This document shows positions 22,401 to 31,694 of a stretch of 36,594 bases of DNA, in pieces. Below the pieces are notes generated by a model. It had not been told where the DNA came from. It saw only the letters and a list, made by a program, of their open reading frames with translations, and did no database searches. The position numbers and the translations under genes were made by a program. The stretch is from NCBI GenBank assembly GCA_024694565.1, contig JAILJR010000180.1:1-36594 (forward strand). The letters run 5' to 3'. Origin of the DNA: Butyrivibrio sp. (lineage in GTDB: Bacteria; Bacillota; Clostridia; Lachnospirales; Lachnospiraceae). How positions within the stretch are numbered: the stretch's first letter is position 1; the number at the start of each line of letters is the position of its first letter.

Positions 22401-23687
22401 TTACCTGCTGTCATCGATAACCTTATTCCCATTTTGAAAATATCCGACAGGATGAATCATGTGGTCTTCTGCCCTGGCATCAAGTCCTGATAATTCCCTG
22501 TCATAATACATGATGCCCCGAAGAACTGATTCATATCCGAAGCGTCTTCGTATATCAGTAACAGCAAGATCTGCCCTCAGATACTTCTCTCTAAGTTCCT
22601 CACTGTTAAACAGATCTGTCTGATGCGGCGTTGTTTCAGGGACAAGATTTGACACCCTGACCCCGACACTCCTTATTGGATGCTCCCAGCTGTAATTATT
22701 TCTAAAAAGCTCAAATGCATAACCGGCGATCTCCTCAGAAATATTGGTTGCAATCTTTATCCGGTGCTGCCTTGTAAAACTGAAAAGGCCATTGTCCCGC
22801 ACACTGATTCCAATTACATCTCCGATAAAATGACTCTCCCTAAGTCTTGCAGCTACACTCTCCGACAAAAGATATATGACCATTCTCACATCATTATTAT
22901 TGACAAGATCTCTCGGTGTTGTAGTGCTGTTTCCGACACTTTTGATCGGTGCATACTCACCTATGGCAGCAACCGGGGTCTGATCCTCTCCCCTTGCAAA
23001 GGCATAAAGGACATATCCGATCTTTCCAAAGATGCGGTGCAAAAACTCAGGATCGGAATTTGCCAGATCTCCTATGGTAAGGATTCCATATTTCCTGAGC
23101 TTTAGCTCCGTTCTTCTTCCAACATATAGAAGATCTGAGACGGGACTATTCCAGAGGATGTCTCTGTAATTATCACGCGTTATCTGTGTTATGGCATCAG
23201 GCTTTTTGTAGTCAGAGCCGAATTTGGCAAAAATCTTATTCCAGGAAACTCCGATAGAAACTGTTATCCCCAGTTCCCTGTTGATGCGGCCCGATATCTC
23301 TCTTGCAATAGCCATTCCGTCTGATGTCCTTAACATCTTTGCAGATTCAGTGATGTCCAGCCACGATTCATCCAGTCCATAGGGTTCGACAAGATCCGTA
23401 TAGTCCCCATAAATCCTCCGTGCCTTCTTCGAAAATCTTATATACTCATCGTAGTGGGGTGAAACAAAAACCACATCCTTGCAAGCCTGCCTCGCCTGCC
23501 ACAATGCCATACCGGTTTTGACACCGCGCTTTTTGGCAATATAATTGGCAGTAAGCACTATCCCATGACGGGCCTGCGGATCTCCGCCAACTGCCATGGG
23601 GATATTCCGCAGTCCCGGATCATGCAGCATCTCAACAGCAGCGTAGAAACAGTTGCAATCCGAATGAAGTATTATCCTGTCATCCAT
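22401..23687 (-). CDS. dinB: DNA polymerase IV (Y-family, translesion)
   Basis: 428 residues from ATG 23687; the AAGGGGGT ribosome site sits eight bases upstream, making the 23711 start less likely. ILHSDCNCFYAAVEML carries the first metal-binding Asp, and YGLDESWLDITES carries the DE pair of the palm. The fingers motif and the helix-hairpin-helix thumb follow, then a little-finger domain. QTDLFN near the C-terminus is a beta-clamp binding motif. It copies damaged DNA with low fidelity. Its promoter holds an SOS box between -35 and -10, so it should be LexA-repressed and damage-induced. It is followed by two small genes. Confidence 0.93.
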   Translation of the reverse strand: MDDRIILHSDCNCFYAAVEMLHDPGLRNIPMAVGGDPQARHGIVLTANYIAKKRGVKTGMALWQARQACKDVVFVSPHYDEYIRFSKKARRIYGDYTDLVEPYGLDESWLDITESAKMLRTSDGMAIAREISGRINRELGITVSIGVSWNKIFAKFGSDYKKPDAITQITRDNYRDILWNSPVSDLLYVGRRTELKLRKYGILTIGDLANSDPEFLHRIFGKIGYVLYAFARGEDQTPVAAIGEYAPIKSVGNSTTTPRDLVNNNDVRMVIYLLSESVAARLRESHFIGDVIGISVRDNGLFSFTRQHRIKIATNISEEIAGYAFELFRNNYSWEHPIRSVGVRVSNLVPETTPHQTDLFNSEELREKYLRADLAVTDIRRRFGYESVLRGIMYYDRELSGLDARAEDHMIHPVGYFQNGNKVIDDSR

Positions 23688-23711
23688 GCCATACCCCCTT
23701 CTCTCGCGCAT

Positions 23712-23725
23712 ATGTTTGCAAACAT
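23712..23725. promoter_or_regulatory. 14-bp perfect palindrome in the dinB leader
   Basis: ATGTTTGCAAACAT, between the promoter and the start codon. Right next to it AAACATCTGTTC (23720-23731) is a one-mismatch SOS half-match. A second LexA site or another operator is possible. Confidence 0.35.
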
Positions 23726-23743
23726 CTGTTCTTTTATATACTA

Positions 23744-23772
23744 ATTATATGAACGCCTGTTCTAGAAATCAA
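23744..23772 (-). promoter_or_regulatory. dinB promoter
   Basis: On the minus strand TTGATT (complement of 23767-23772), 17 bases, TATAAT (complement of 23744-23749). Confidence 0.75.
23751..23762. promoter_or_regulatory. SOS box (LexA operator) inside the dinB promoter
   Basis: GAACGCCTGTTC matches the Gram-positive LexA consensus GAAC-N4-GTTC exactly. It lies entirely in the spacer between the -35 and -10 boxes. Confidence 0.85.
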
Positions 23773-23836
23773 GCACTAGATATTGTACTGTCCTTTTTAT
23801 AGGACACAATTGGTGTTTGCCTCACAGGCAATAAAA

Positions 23837-23868
23837 AACTCCCCAAATGCCACCGCATCCGGGGAGTT
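23837..23868 (-). terminator. Intrinsic terminator
   Basis: AACTCCCC at 23837-23844 and GGGGAGTT at 23861-23868. On the minus strand a run of T follows, ending the small-gene/GNAT transcript. Confidence 0.8.
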
Positions 23869-23889
23869 ATTTAGCGTGAGTTTTTCCGT

Positions 23890-24060
23890 TTAAACAATTG
23901 AATACTGCATGAACTCATACTTCAGCTGTGTTCCTTCTGAAATACCTTCAGGTAAAAGAGCTCTCGCTACCAGCTTCAGATCATCAGATTCAATATCTGT
24001 TCTTTTTAAATTGGCATAGTCGCCGTCTATGCTGACAACTGTGTAATACCAGGTTTCCAT
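23890..24060 (-). CDS. Tiny conserved protein, DUF3006-like
   Basis: 56 residues: METWYYTVVSIDGDYANLKR then ARALLPEGISEGTQLKYE and FMQYSIV. The pattern of an N-terminal beta strand, an IDGDYA-L turn, and LLPEGxxEGxxL recalls DUF3006-type small beta proteins and a family common in Lachnospiraceae. It begins three bases after the stop of the GNAT gene, whose last codons supply the GGGAG ribosome site, so it is translationally coupled. Function unknown. Confidence 0.65.
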   Translation of the reverse strand: METWYYTVVSIDGDYANLKRTDIESDDLKLVARALLPEGISEGTQLKYEFMQYSIV

Positions 24061-24063
24061 AGT

Positions 24064-24585
24064 TTAATCTCCCTTCTTCTGATCCTTGGAAATCTCCTTC
24101 TTAAAAAATCTGTTCATAGCTCCATGGTTTACTTCCGGAGGTCTTTCTATCTCAGCGTATCCGCTCTTTTCATAAATATGGATCGCGGCCTGCAGATTAT
24201 CATGTGTCTCAAGATATGAATATTTAAATCCGGCTTCCTTCATCTTATTTTCTATAAATGAGACCAGGTCATATCCCAGTCCTTCACCTTTTGCCGAATC
24301 ATGTAAATACAGTTTCTGGAGCTCGGCTGTCTCATCAGACGATTCAAACCGGGAAAAGCCAATGCCTCCGACAACATTTCCGTCAGCATTTTCAATCACA
24401 AAGTATCTTCGATCCGGCTTTCCGTAATAATCACTTAAATGATCAAGTCCATCATCAAAATACACTGTTCCCGGAATATCCAGACCGTACTTTTGCAGAT
24501 TATCCCTTATCAGATTCGCCACCGTACTATTGTCCGCGGCTGTCATTTCTCTAAATTTTAACCTTGTATCATTCATTGCCATCAT
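24064..24585 (-). CDS. GNAT-family N-acetyltransferase
   Basis: 173 residues. VIENADGNVVGGIGF and AELQKLYLHDSAKGEGLGYD give strands beta-3/4 and the acetyl-CoA pyrophosphate loop (here KGEGLG for the usual Q/RxxGxG/A). THDNLQAAIHIYEKSGY is the C-terminal GNAT signature. The substrate is unknown. It starts in a cluster of ATG codons (24585, 24579, 24573) with weak ribosome sites. It forms a two-gene operon with the tiny downstream protein. Confidence 0.85.
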   Translation of the reverse strand: MMAMNDTRLKFREMTAADNSTVANLIRDNLQKYGLDIPGTVYFDDGLDHLSDYYGKPDRRYFVIENADGNVVGGIGFSRFESSDETAELQKLYLHDSAKGEGLGYDLVSFIENKMKEAGFKYSYLETHDNLQAAIHIYEKSGYAEIERPPEVNHGAMNRFFKKEISKDQKKGD

Positions 24586-24654
24586 TGCCCGCTGCTAAAA
24601 CACTCTTTGTATATGACGCCCACATCTTTAATATAGAAAACTTACGGATATTTT

Positions 24655-24780
24655 TCAAGGCACTTAGCGCACGTACTTTGAGCGCTTAGTACCGCTGCGT
24701 TTTTCACGAAGCGAAAGCGTCACCCCGGGCAGACTTACACTTGCGGCGGTCTGCTCCGGCCGGCTGGCAATTGAATTGTA
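24655..24780 (+). repeat. Mosaic repeat, module B copy 3 with the TTAGTACCG stem
   Basis: CACTTAGCGC...GCGCTTAGTACCG forms a stem. Then GCAGAC at 24729-24734 and GTCTGC at 24749-24754 enclose loop TTACACTTGCGGCG, followed by GGCTGGCAATTGAATTG. The order is the same as at 36220-36345. The rest of the 370-base gap (24781-24958) shows only the calpain gene's ribosome site. Confidence 0.75.
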
Positions 24781-24958
24781 AAAAAATGTTACGTCTCCGT
24801 TGCCAAAATACCGTCAAAGTCGTATATAAATATGTGTGTATCAGAAATACCTGCCGAAGCATATTGAAATTACCGGTTACTAATGCAGAACAAACCACCA
24901 TCACCAATCCGGTAAAGGAAATAGTTCCAAGCAGAATCTCTATAATCAGGAGCGTAAT

Positions 24959-27900
24959 ATGCCAGAAGAATATTTTTTTTATAATAACGAAACAGGCGAA
25001 ACACAAAAAGTATCAAAGGACAAATACCAGACCATTCACACTGAAAGGTACCAGAATGCACAAAGCCCTGAAGAAAAGAAGCAGGCTACACTTGACTATC
25101 TGAATGGAATCAGATCAAATACCAGGGCAATTCTTCCAAACCATCTTGAAATGCTGAACAAAGCAGGTGATAGCTATAAAGACCGACTTAATCACGAGCA
25201 GCGGATTTTTAACAGCAATTATCCTCTTAGCGAGCTTGGAAAAAAGAAGCAAAATGCTATGGACATTTTTGATGCAGAATCTGAATTCCAGAAAACGCAG
25301 GACAAATACGTCTCCAGGCTTCAAAAAAAGTCAACTCTTGGAAAGGATAGATTGAAGGGCATTTCAGCATTTTTAACCGGCAACAGGCAGAGCGATGAAG
25401 AACTGGCCTTTGCATGGATTAGTAGAAAATCAGATCCCGAAGGTTTAAAAAAAATAATTTCAGGCTGTATCACCGAATTTCTCAAGCTCCCATTAGATGC
25501 ACTTGACATTTCCACAGACAGAAACCTGGCTGAAAATGCTATAGTTCTTGAGAAAATAAACGCCCAGTATAAAGCTATCACAGATATTATCTCTGACAAC
25601 AGAGATGTTTATGACAGTCTGCCTGAGGATGTCAGAAACAGCTTTGAGAATAAGATAGGGCAGGTCAACGGCCTTGTTAATTATTATCGCCTGATGCGTG
25701 AGGTTATTACAAATCCATATTATATTACTCACGAAAATGGCGAGCTTTCCAAAAGAGAGCACGAACATGACTCGCCGGCACAAAAACAGCTCTTCTCGCT
25801 TCTATCACAATCAGAAGCAGGTCTTTTGGCATTTAGGAATATCGGTGCCAAAGAACTTGATAATAAGCTTAACAATATGATGGGTGCGATGCGCAGTTCA
25901 GTCGTCAAAGACGAACAGCTAAAGCTTCAGAAGGAGCTGGCAGACAGAGAGCAGCAGATTGACAAAATGGGCTTTTCTGAATATCTTAATTACCTTGAGA
26001 ACAAGGGAAGTTTAGACGGCATGAAAAAAAGTGTCGACAAAAGCTTGTTTAACCGGGCAATAAACTCGATAGTAGCCCTAACTCTCCCTGACAATGTAGA
26101 AAATGGAGCTGATTCTCTGATTTCAATTCTCAATCAGCTTGAATTTGTAAGTAATCTCTCACAGGAAAAGATCGACCACCAGAACTATTATAATTTGGAG
26201 CATGACTACCGCCAGATTGCCATCATGGAAAAGGTAGTGACCCTGAGCGGCCCCCTGAAGACAATGAAGAGAACAATTCTCGAAATTGTAAATGTATCTG
26301 ATAAGGGCAAGCTTATTGCAAAAAAGAACACCCCGGAAGAGACGCGTTCCCTTCAACAGAAGTATCAGGAAGCACTCACTGAATATAAGAAGATTATGAA
26401 AAGCGTTACAGAATTAAGAAACGGTGCTTACCTTAACCTTGCTTCTGACGACACCTTCACCGAACAAAAGGATAAAAACAGCCTTCCCACGCTTTCCAAG
26501 GCAGAAGCTGAAAACCAGCTCAAAGATCTGTATCTTGCCCTTGCACAAAATGAGTTTTCAGATATTTCCATTTACAGAAATGCAAAAAAAATCATTGACC
26601 TTAACGCAAAATGCAAAGACATCATTACCGACGGTGAGCATGATCAGCTAAAGGCGCTTGCTGAACTTGCTCTTGAAATCAGTATCAATAAGAGAAGAAA
26701 GGATCTTGATTGTGCCCTTTCGCAGGACAATATTCCAGCTGAGGACCTTAAGCGTCTTACTGCTGAAAAAGAAGAGCTTGAAAAAATCTCATCTCCCAAT
26801 AAGACGGCTGCAAGGGAAGAGGCATTAGAAAAATGCAGAAAAATTCAATATAATCTAAGGCTTGAAGCCCAGAAGGAAAAATTTGATTCCGAAGATTTAA
26901 AGGCTATTGCCGTTAACCATCTCTATCAGGACCAATGGGCACAGAATGCCAAAAAGGCCGAAGAGACTGGTAGCTTTTTTGACAGATTCAAGATAAGAAC
27001 ATACTCCAGAATCACAAGATTTTTAAGCTGGGCAGCAAGTATAACACGAAGCAAAGTCCATGGCTCTCAGTTATATGACCAGTCAAAAGCCGAACTGGCA
27101 CAATTGCCGGCTGAGCTCAGAAATTTTGGAGAAGAGGGTGCAAATCCGGTCATAACTCATGGCGATGGGAATTATGCTCCCAAAATCGAACTTAATAAGT
27201 ATTTCAAGGATCCAATGAAAATGCAGCTCTTAGGTGATTATCAGAGCATTAAATCTCTGATGAACGACGAAACAGTTTACCCTCAATGTATCACAGATGC
27301 CGTAGATGCCCTTTCCAGCTATTCCCAGGTGAGGGGAGTCGTAAACAATAATACATTTGAAATGGAGCAGGCTTTCCTATGCAAATTCAGAGACAGTGTG
27401 AATGCTCTTCTGAAGGATTCAAAGGCAATAAGTGATTTCCCAGCCCTGACGGAAAAAATCAAAGATGCCAACCAACATTTAGAGGAACAATGCAACGGAA
27501 ATCTCAGAAGCCAAATGACCCAGGAAGAATATGAAGCTGCAAAAGAGTCAACTGCCATATATACAACCATGACCTACTTTGGTGACACTGAGGAAAGCAA
27601 CGTAAAGGATATTCCTCTCTTTCCTCACGCCCCTCAGCTTAATGACATCAAACAAGGAGTACTTGGAAACTGCTATATGGTCGGCTCAATACAGTCACTG
27701 CTAATTAAAAATCCTAAGGCGATACAGGATATGTTCCATGACCTGGGCGATGGCAATGTTCTGGTTCGTTTTTATGCTGCTTTTGGTATTGTCGATGGTG
27801 CATACAGGCGTATAGATGACCCCACGCAAATGTCAGAGGCCACAATTCGCCCGGTATACATCAAAGTAAGAAAGCATTATACTGCCGGTGAAGAAGGAAG

Positions 27901-29137
27901 TGGCTACTGTATGTGGATGCAGCTTTTAGAAAAAGCCTATGCAGCCGCCGGATTTAATAATGGAAAACCCGATATCGATGAAAACGGTGAGCTCCATAAT
28001 CTTAATGCTGAACTGATCAATGGCGATCCGGCTGATGTGCTCTTCCATCTTACGGGAAATAAACATTCAATGCTTGAAGGAGAAGACTATCTTGAAGTTG
28101 ATGCAAAGCCTCAGTCAGTAATAATTAATGACGCCTTCTCCAAGTCATTTCAGAAAAAGCTGCTTTTCAGTGGTATCCCGGCGTATTTGCATGATTCCCT
28201 TTACAACGAGCTTTTTAAGAATGACAAAGATATTTCACTTAAATGGAATGAGGACTATCTCAAAACTGCTGTAAATAAAGTGATTGGTAATGAATCCAAG
28301 ATAATTAGTAACATTATAGATATTTTTAAGCAACTTGAAGCGGAAGGAATAATAAATAGCAAAGAACATAGTATCCTGTATAATGACCTATATACACAAT
28401 ACCAATCTATATTGTCAGAGAACTGGTACAAGGATTATCCAAAAACTATTCTTAAGAACTTAAATAATCCCGGTTACAATTTCCAAAGACGCATTGATGA
28501 TCCATTATCACCTATAGAATTGTTAAACGATATAAGCACAGCCATAAAAAATGATAAAAGCTCGAATAAAGAAAATGCCAAAGAAGATAATCACTCGAAT
28601 AAAGAAAACGCCATAGAAGATGTAAAGCTCTCCTCTGGTAATCTTTTCCATACGATTTGCAATATGCTTTATGGCGATAAAACTTATTACGAAAGAATAC
28701 AAGCTGATAAGGAGCCTGAGTGTAACCAGCTTATATTCTCTACACAAAACCTGCTGTTACAAAACCCTCAGGAGCGGTATGCGCAGAAAGAGCTTGGATA
28801 TCTGCGTAAAATAAAAGAAATACTCTCTAAAGACCAGGCTGTTCCTTTGGCCAGCAATAGCGGACATGTTATGACCGCCCTGGATGTGCAGTTGTATAAC
28901 GATAAGTGGTTTGTTCTTATAAGAGATCCGTTTAACACTTATCGGTATGAATATACCCAAAATGAAGATGGACAGATTAAGAAAAAATCCTATGGACTGG
29001 GCAGCGCAATGTACAACCACAGAAGTCTTAAAAAGCTCTCTCCCGAATTAAAGCATGGTTTCATGGGAACCAGCTGGTGGGAGCTGAAGGATGTCTACAG
29101 CCAGTTTACAGGCAATATAGTAGAAGAAACCAAATGA
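24959..29137 (+). CDS. Giant calpain-family (C2) cysteine peptidase
   Basis: 1392 residues; CAGGAGC is seven bases before ATG. Residues 1-870 are mostly charged helix with coiled-coil-like runs and no signal peptide or membrane segment. The peptidase is at about 885-1390: Q899-GVLGN-C905 (oxyanion Gln and nucleophile), WMQLLEKAYAAAGF (calpain helix), H1303 in SNSGHVMTALD, and D1323 in LIRDPFN where calpains usually have Asn. So the catalytic set looks complete, with Asp as the third residue. A lysine/asparagine-rich insertion (about 1190-1225, two near-repeats SSNKENA/HSNKENA) splits the domain. Target, trigger and cellular site are unknown. It stands alone, with a repeat element upstream and a terminator downstream. 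Confidence 0.8.
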   Translation: MPEEYFFYNNETGETQKVSKDKYQTIHTERYQNAQSPEEKKQATLDYLNGIRSNTRAILPNHLEMLNKAGDSYKDRLNHEQRIFNSNYPLSELGKKKQNAMDIFDAESEFQKTQDKYVSRLQKKSTLGKDRLKGISAFLTGNRQSDEELAFAWISRKSDPEGLKKIISGCITEFLKLPLDALDISTDRNLAENAIVLEKINAQYKAITDIISDNRDVYDSLPEDVRNSFENKIGQVNGLVNYYRLMREVITNPYYITHENGELSKREHEHDSPAQKQLFSLLSQSEAGLLAFRNIGAKELDNKLNNMMGAMRSSVVKDEQLKLQKELADREQQIDKMGFSEYLNYLENKGSLDGMKKSVDKSLFNRAINSIVALTLPDNVENGADSLISILNQLEFVSNLSQEKIDHQNYYNLEHDYRQIAIMEKVVTLSGPLKTMKRTILEIVNVSDKGKLIAKKNTPEETRSLQQKYQEALTEYKKIMKSVTELRNGAYLNLASDDTFTEQKDKNSLPTLSKAEAENQLKDLYLALAQNEFSDISIYRNAKKIIDLNAKCKDIITDGEHDQLKALAELALEISINKRRKDLDCALSQDNIPAEDLKRLTAEKEELEKISSPNKTAAREEALEKCRKIQYNLRLEAQKEKFDSEDLKAIAVNHLYQDQWAQNAKKAEETGSFFDRFKIRTYSRITRFLSWAASITRSKVHGSQLYDQSKAELAQLPAELRNFGEEGANPVITHGDGNYAPKIELNKYFKDPMKMQLLGDYQSIKSLMNDETVYPQCITDAVDALSSYSQVRGVVNNNTFEMEQAFLCKFRDSVNALLKDSKAISDFPALTEKIKDANQHLEEQCNGNLRSQMTQEEYEAAKESTAIYTTMTYFGDTEESNVKDIPLFPHAPQLNDIKQGVLGNCYMVGSIQSLLIKNPKAIQDMFHDLGDGNVLVRFYAAFGIVDGAYRRIDDPTQMSEATIRPVYIKVRKHYTAGEEGSGYCMWMQLLEKAYAAAGFNNGKPDIDENGELHNLNAELINGDPADVLFHLTGNKHSMLEGEDYLEVDAKPQSVIINDAFSKSFQKKLLFSGIPAYLHDSLYNELFKNDKDISLKWNEDYLKTAVNKVIGNESKIISNIIDIFKQLEAEGIINSKEHSILYNDLYTQYQSILSENWYKDYPKTILKNLNNPGYNFQRRIDDPLSPIELLNDISTAIKNDKSSNKENAKEDNHSNKENAIEDVKLSSGNLFHTICNMLYGDKTYYERIQADKEPECNQLIFSTQNLLLQNPQERYAQKELGYLRKIKEILSKDQAVPLASNSGHVMTALDVQLYNDKWFVLIRDPFNTYRYEYTQNEDGQIKKKSYGLGSAMYNHRSLKKLSPELKHGFMGTSWWELKDVYSQFTGNIVEETK

Positions 29138-29144
29138 TAACCAC

Positions 29145-29185
29145 AAGGAGCTTCCCGCTTTATGCGAGAAGCTCCTTATATTTTC
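29145..29185 (+). terminator. Terminator of the calpain-family gene
   Basis: AAGGAGCTTC at 29145-29154 pairs with GAAGCTCCTT at 29169-29178, with inner pairs CGC/GCG, then ATATTTTC. It starts seven bases after the stop codon. Confidence 0.85.
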
Positions 29186-29240
29186 AGACTTCTTTTCCTA
29201 TCATGAACTAATCATTCAGGGTCTGGCTTATACCTGTATT

Positions 29241-31508
29241 TTAGATTCCTGTTCTGTCCAGGACTTCCTTAACCGTCCTTACCGGTATAATCTCAAGATT
29301 GTTCTTTACCTCATCTGCTACATCTATAAGATCCTGTTCATTCTCAGCGGGGATAAGCACAGTCTTTACACCACTTCTGAGAGCAGCCATAAGTTTTTCA
29401 GGGAGCCCTCCTATTGGCATTACAAGTCCCCTTAACGATACCTCTCCTGTCATTGCAATTCTTGGGTTCACATCATGACCTTTGACCAGTGATGCAATCG
29501 CTGTTGTCATGGTTATACCCGCTGAAGGCCCATCCTTTGGCACTGCTCCATCCGGCACATGAATATGAATATCATTTTCTTCAAACAGCTTTGCACTTTC
29601 AGGATAAAGTGATTTCACAAGACTTATCGCTATCTGAGCCGATTCCTTCATCACATCCCCAAGCTTACCTGTTATTATTATTCCACCCTTTCCCTTTGTA
29701 AAAAGAGTTTCAATATAAAGTATCTCACCACCAACCGGTGTCCAGGCCATACCTGTCACAACGCCCGCCTTCTGCTTATCAGGTACGTTCTCTCTATGTA
29801 CCGGCCTCATATCGAGATCTGTCCTCAGCTGTTCTTTAGTTATATTCAGCTTTTTATTTCCATCACCGGAAATCAGAACAGCAGCTCCACGGCAAAGAGA
29901 ATCTATTCTCTTTCTAAGCCCTCTCACACCGGCTTCTCTCGTATACTCCTCGATAATAGTTTCCAAAACCTCGTCAGATACATCAAGTACATCTGCAGAA
30001 ATCCCCATTGATGACATCGACTTTGGCAAAAGATGCTTTCTGGCAATTTTCAATTTCTCATCAGGTGTATATCCTGTAAAATTAATCACCTCCATTCTGT
30101 TCAGCAACGGCTCCGGAATTGTATCAATACTGTTTGCCGTGCATATGAACATGACGTCGGAAAGATCATAGGGAACGTTCATGTAATGATCCGTAAAAGT
30201 ATTGTTCTGCTCGGGATCAAGCACTTCAAGTAAAGCGCTTGCCGGATCTCCATTATATGACTGGGACAGCTTGTCAATCTCATCAAGCACCATGACAGGA
30301 TTAGTCACACCGCTTTTACTTATGGCATCCATGATCCTTCCGGGCATTGCTCCGATGTAGGTACGGCGATGTCCCCTTATATCTGCTTCGTCTCTTATAC
30401 CTCCAAGACTCACCCTGACGTATTCCCTTCCAAGGCTCTTTGCAATACTCTTACCTATGCTGGTCTTACCTGTTCCCGGAGCACCTACAAAAAGAAGTAT
30501 TGAGCCGGACTGCTCTTTTTTCAGATTCATGACGGCAATCTGCTGAATAATACGCTTCTTAACCTTTTCAAGTCCATAATGGTCTTCATTCAGAATTTTC
30601 TCTGCTTCTGAAAGATCTATATACTCCGCTTCCTGTTTTTTCCAGGAAAGGCCGGTAACAAAATCAAGATAGTCATACAGCATACCTGTCTCAGGACTGT
30701 TCTTTCCCTCCTGCTTCAGCCTTTCCAGAACTTTTCTGGCCTCTTTCTCTGCATCTTCATTCATCCCTGCAGTCTGTATCTTCTTTTCAAACTTCTGTAT
30801 ATCAGTCTGATTCTCCGGATGCATCTCATCCAGTTCCTTCTGAAGATATTCCATCTGCTTTTTGATGGCAGACTCACGGTACATGTCTTTGTATTCCTGC
30901 TCCTGAGCGCTGGCGGCGTCCGTTGTCACCTTGGCCACCTCAACAAACTCAACAACAGCCTTTTCCATAAGCTCAAGGCGCTTTGCCGCACTATCCTCCG
31001 CAAGGATCCTGTACTTGTCATCGTTGCTGTTCTTCATCCAGTAGGATACCGCAGCGGTAAGCTCTCCGACATTATTCATGTTATCGATCATCATGTTAAA
31101 AAAGCCGGCATACTGGAATCTTGATGACAGATCCTCCACCTCATCCTTAAGACGTTTTAGAACTTCCCTTTCTCTGTCCGGATCCACTGCCTCACTGTCC
31201 GGTCTTCTTGAAATGCTCAGCTCTATATTATGCCTTGAATCTACTGAAATCTCGTCAATGTTCACACGGTTATTTACCTTCACAACAATATATCCATCAG
31301 AGCTTATGTTGCTGAGTATTCCCTGAACCCCGACAGGATAAAAATTATCCTCCGTCATTTCATTTCTCTTCTGAAAGCTCCTGTTCTGCAAAAGAACTAC
31401 TTTCTCGCCCTGTACTGCCCTGCCTCCAAGATTTTTAAATTCATCCGTCTGAAAATACAGATTTCCTTCGGAAATAAGCTGTTTATTATATACCGGTACT
31501 ACTATCAT
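29241..31508 (-). CDS. lon: ATP-dependent protease Lon
   Basis: 755 residues. It is a cytoplasmic AAA+ protease that degrades misfolded proteins. Order: a short divergent N-terminal substrate domain (1-190), a coiled coil (about 200-290), an AAA+ domain with Walker A GAPGTGKT and Walker B VMVLDEIDKL, then the protease domain with S662 (PKDGPSAGITM) and K705 (GLPEKLMAA), 43 residues apart as in E. coli Lon. ATG has AGGAGG upstream. A CIRCE element lies 121 bases before it, so HrcA heat-shock control is expected. It is divergent from a tetR-type gene. A 5' leader inverted repeat is at 31577-31609. Confidence 0.96.
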   Translation of the reverse strand: MIVVPVYNKQLISEGNLYFQTDEFKNLGGRAVQGEKVVLLQNRSFQKRNEMTEDNFYPVGVQGILSNISSDGYIVVKVNNRVNIDEISVDSRHNIELSISRRPDSEAVDPDREREVLKRLKDEVEDLSSRFQYAGFFNMMIDNMNNVGELTAAVSYWMKNSNDDKYRILAEDSAAKRLELMEKAVVEFVEVAKVTTDAASAQEQEYKDMYRESAIKKQMEYLQKELDEMHPENQTDIQKFEKKIQTAGMNEDAEKEARKVLERLKQEGKNSPETGMLYDYLDFVTGLSWKKQEAEYIDLSEAEKILNEDHYGLEKVKKRIIQQIAVMNLKKEQSGSILLFVGAPGTGKTSIGKSIAKSLGREYVRVSLGGIRDEADIRGHRRTYIGAMPGRIMDAISKSGVTNPVMVLDEIDKLSQSYNGDPASALLEVLDPEQNNTFTDHYMNVPYDLSDVMFICTANSIDTIPEPLLNRMEVINFTGYTPDEKLKIARKHLLPKSMSSMGISADVLDVSDEVLETIIEEYTREAGVRGLRKRIDSLCRGAAVLISGDGNKKLNITKEQLRTDLDMRPVHRENVPDKQKAGVVTGMAWTPVGGEILYIETLFTKGKGGIIITGKLGDVMKESAQIAISLVKSLYPESAKLFEENDIHIHVPDGAVPKDGPSAGITMTTAIASLVKGHDVNPRIAMTGEVSLRGLVMPIGGLPEKLMAALRSGVKTVLIPAENEQDLIDVADEVKNNLEIIPVRTVKEVLDRTGI

Positions 31509-31576
31509 GTTCCATCCTCCTCATCTACAAATAGACTATTGTTTCCATATCTGTCTTATTCCGGCCTCCTGCGGAT

Positions 31577-31609
31577 GACGTAAACACCCAAGGAAAGTGT
31601 ATTAACGTC
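31577..31609 (-). promoter_or_regulatory. Imperfect inverted repeat in the lon leader
   Basis: GACGTAAACAC at 31577-31587 faces GTGTATTAACGTC at 31597-31609 (two bulged bases). It could fold in the leader RNA or bind a protein. Weak. Confidence 0.3.
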
Positions 31610-31628
31610 AACCGGCTTCAGTTCATTA

Positions 31629-31655
31629 TCAGCACTCTGGTCGGTTGAGTGCTAA
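31629..31655. promoter_or_regulatory. CIRCE element (HrcA operator) upstream of lon
   Basis: TCAGCACTC, nine bases, GAGTGCTAA. The consensus is TTAGCACTC-N9-GAGTGCTAA, so only one base differs. On the minus strand TTAGCA and GATAAT overlap it with 19-base spacing and may be the promoter. Confidence 0.88.
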
Positions 31656-31694
31656 TCATCCGGTAAAAAAATAAAGCGATTGACTATCTAACGC

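Noticed and set aside
24704..25006. Minus-strand frame with hydrophobic LLIIEILLGTISFTGLV, resembling a transhydrogenase (PntB) helix
   Set aside because: It overlaps the start of the calpain gene and a repeat, has no start or ribosome site, and the likeness is one short helix. Possibly an old remnant, but not supportable.
24741..25103. Plus-strand frame over the module B repeat and the calpain start
   Set aside because: Begins inside the repeat and is out of frame with the real gene. Basic, Cys-rich content fits chance translation of repeats.
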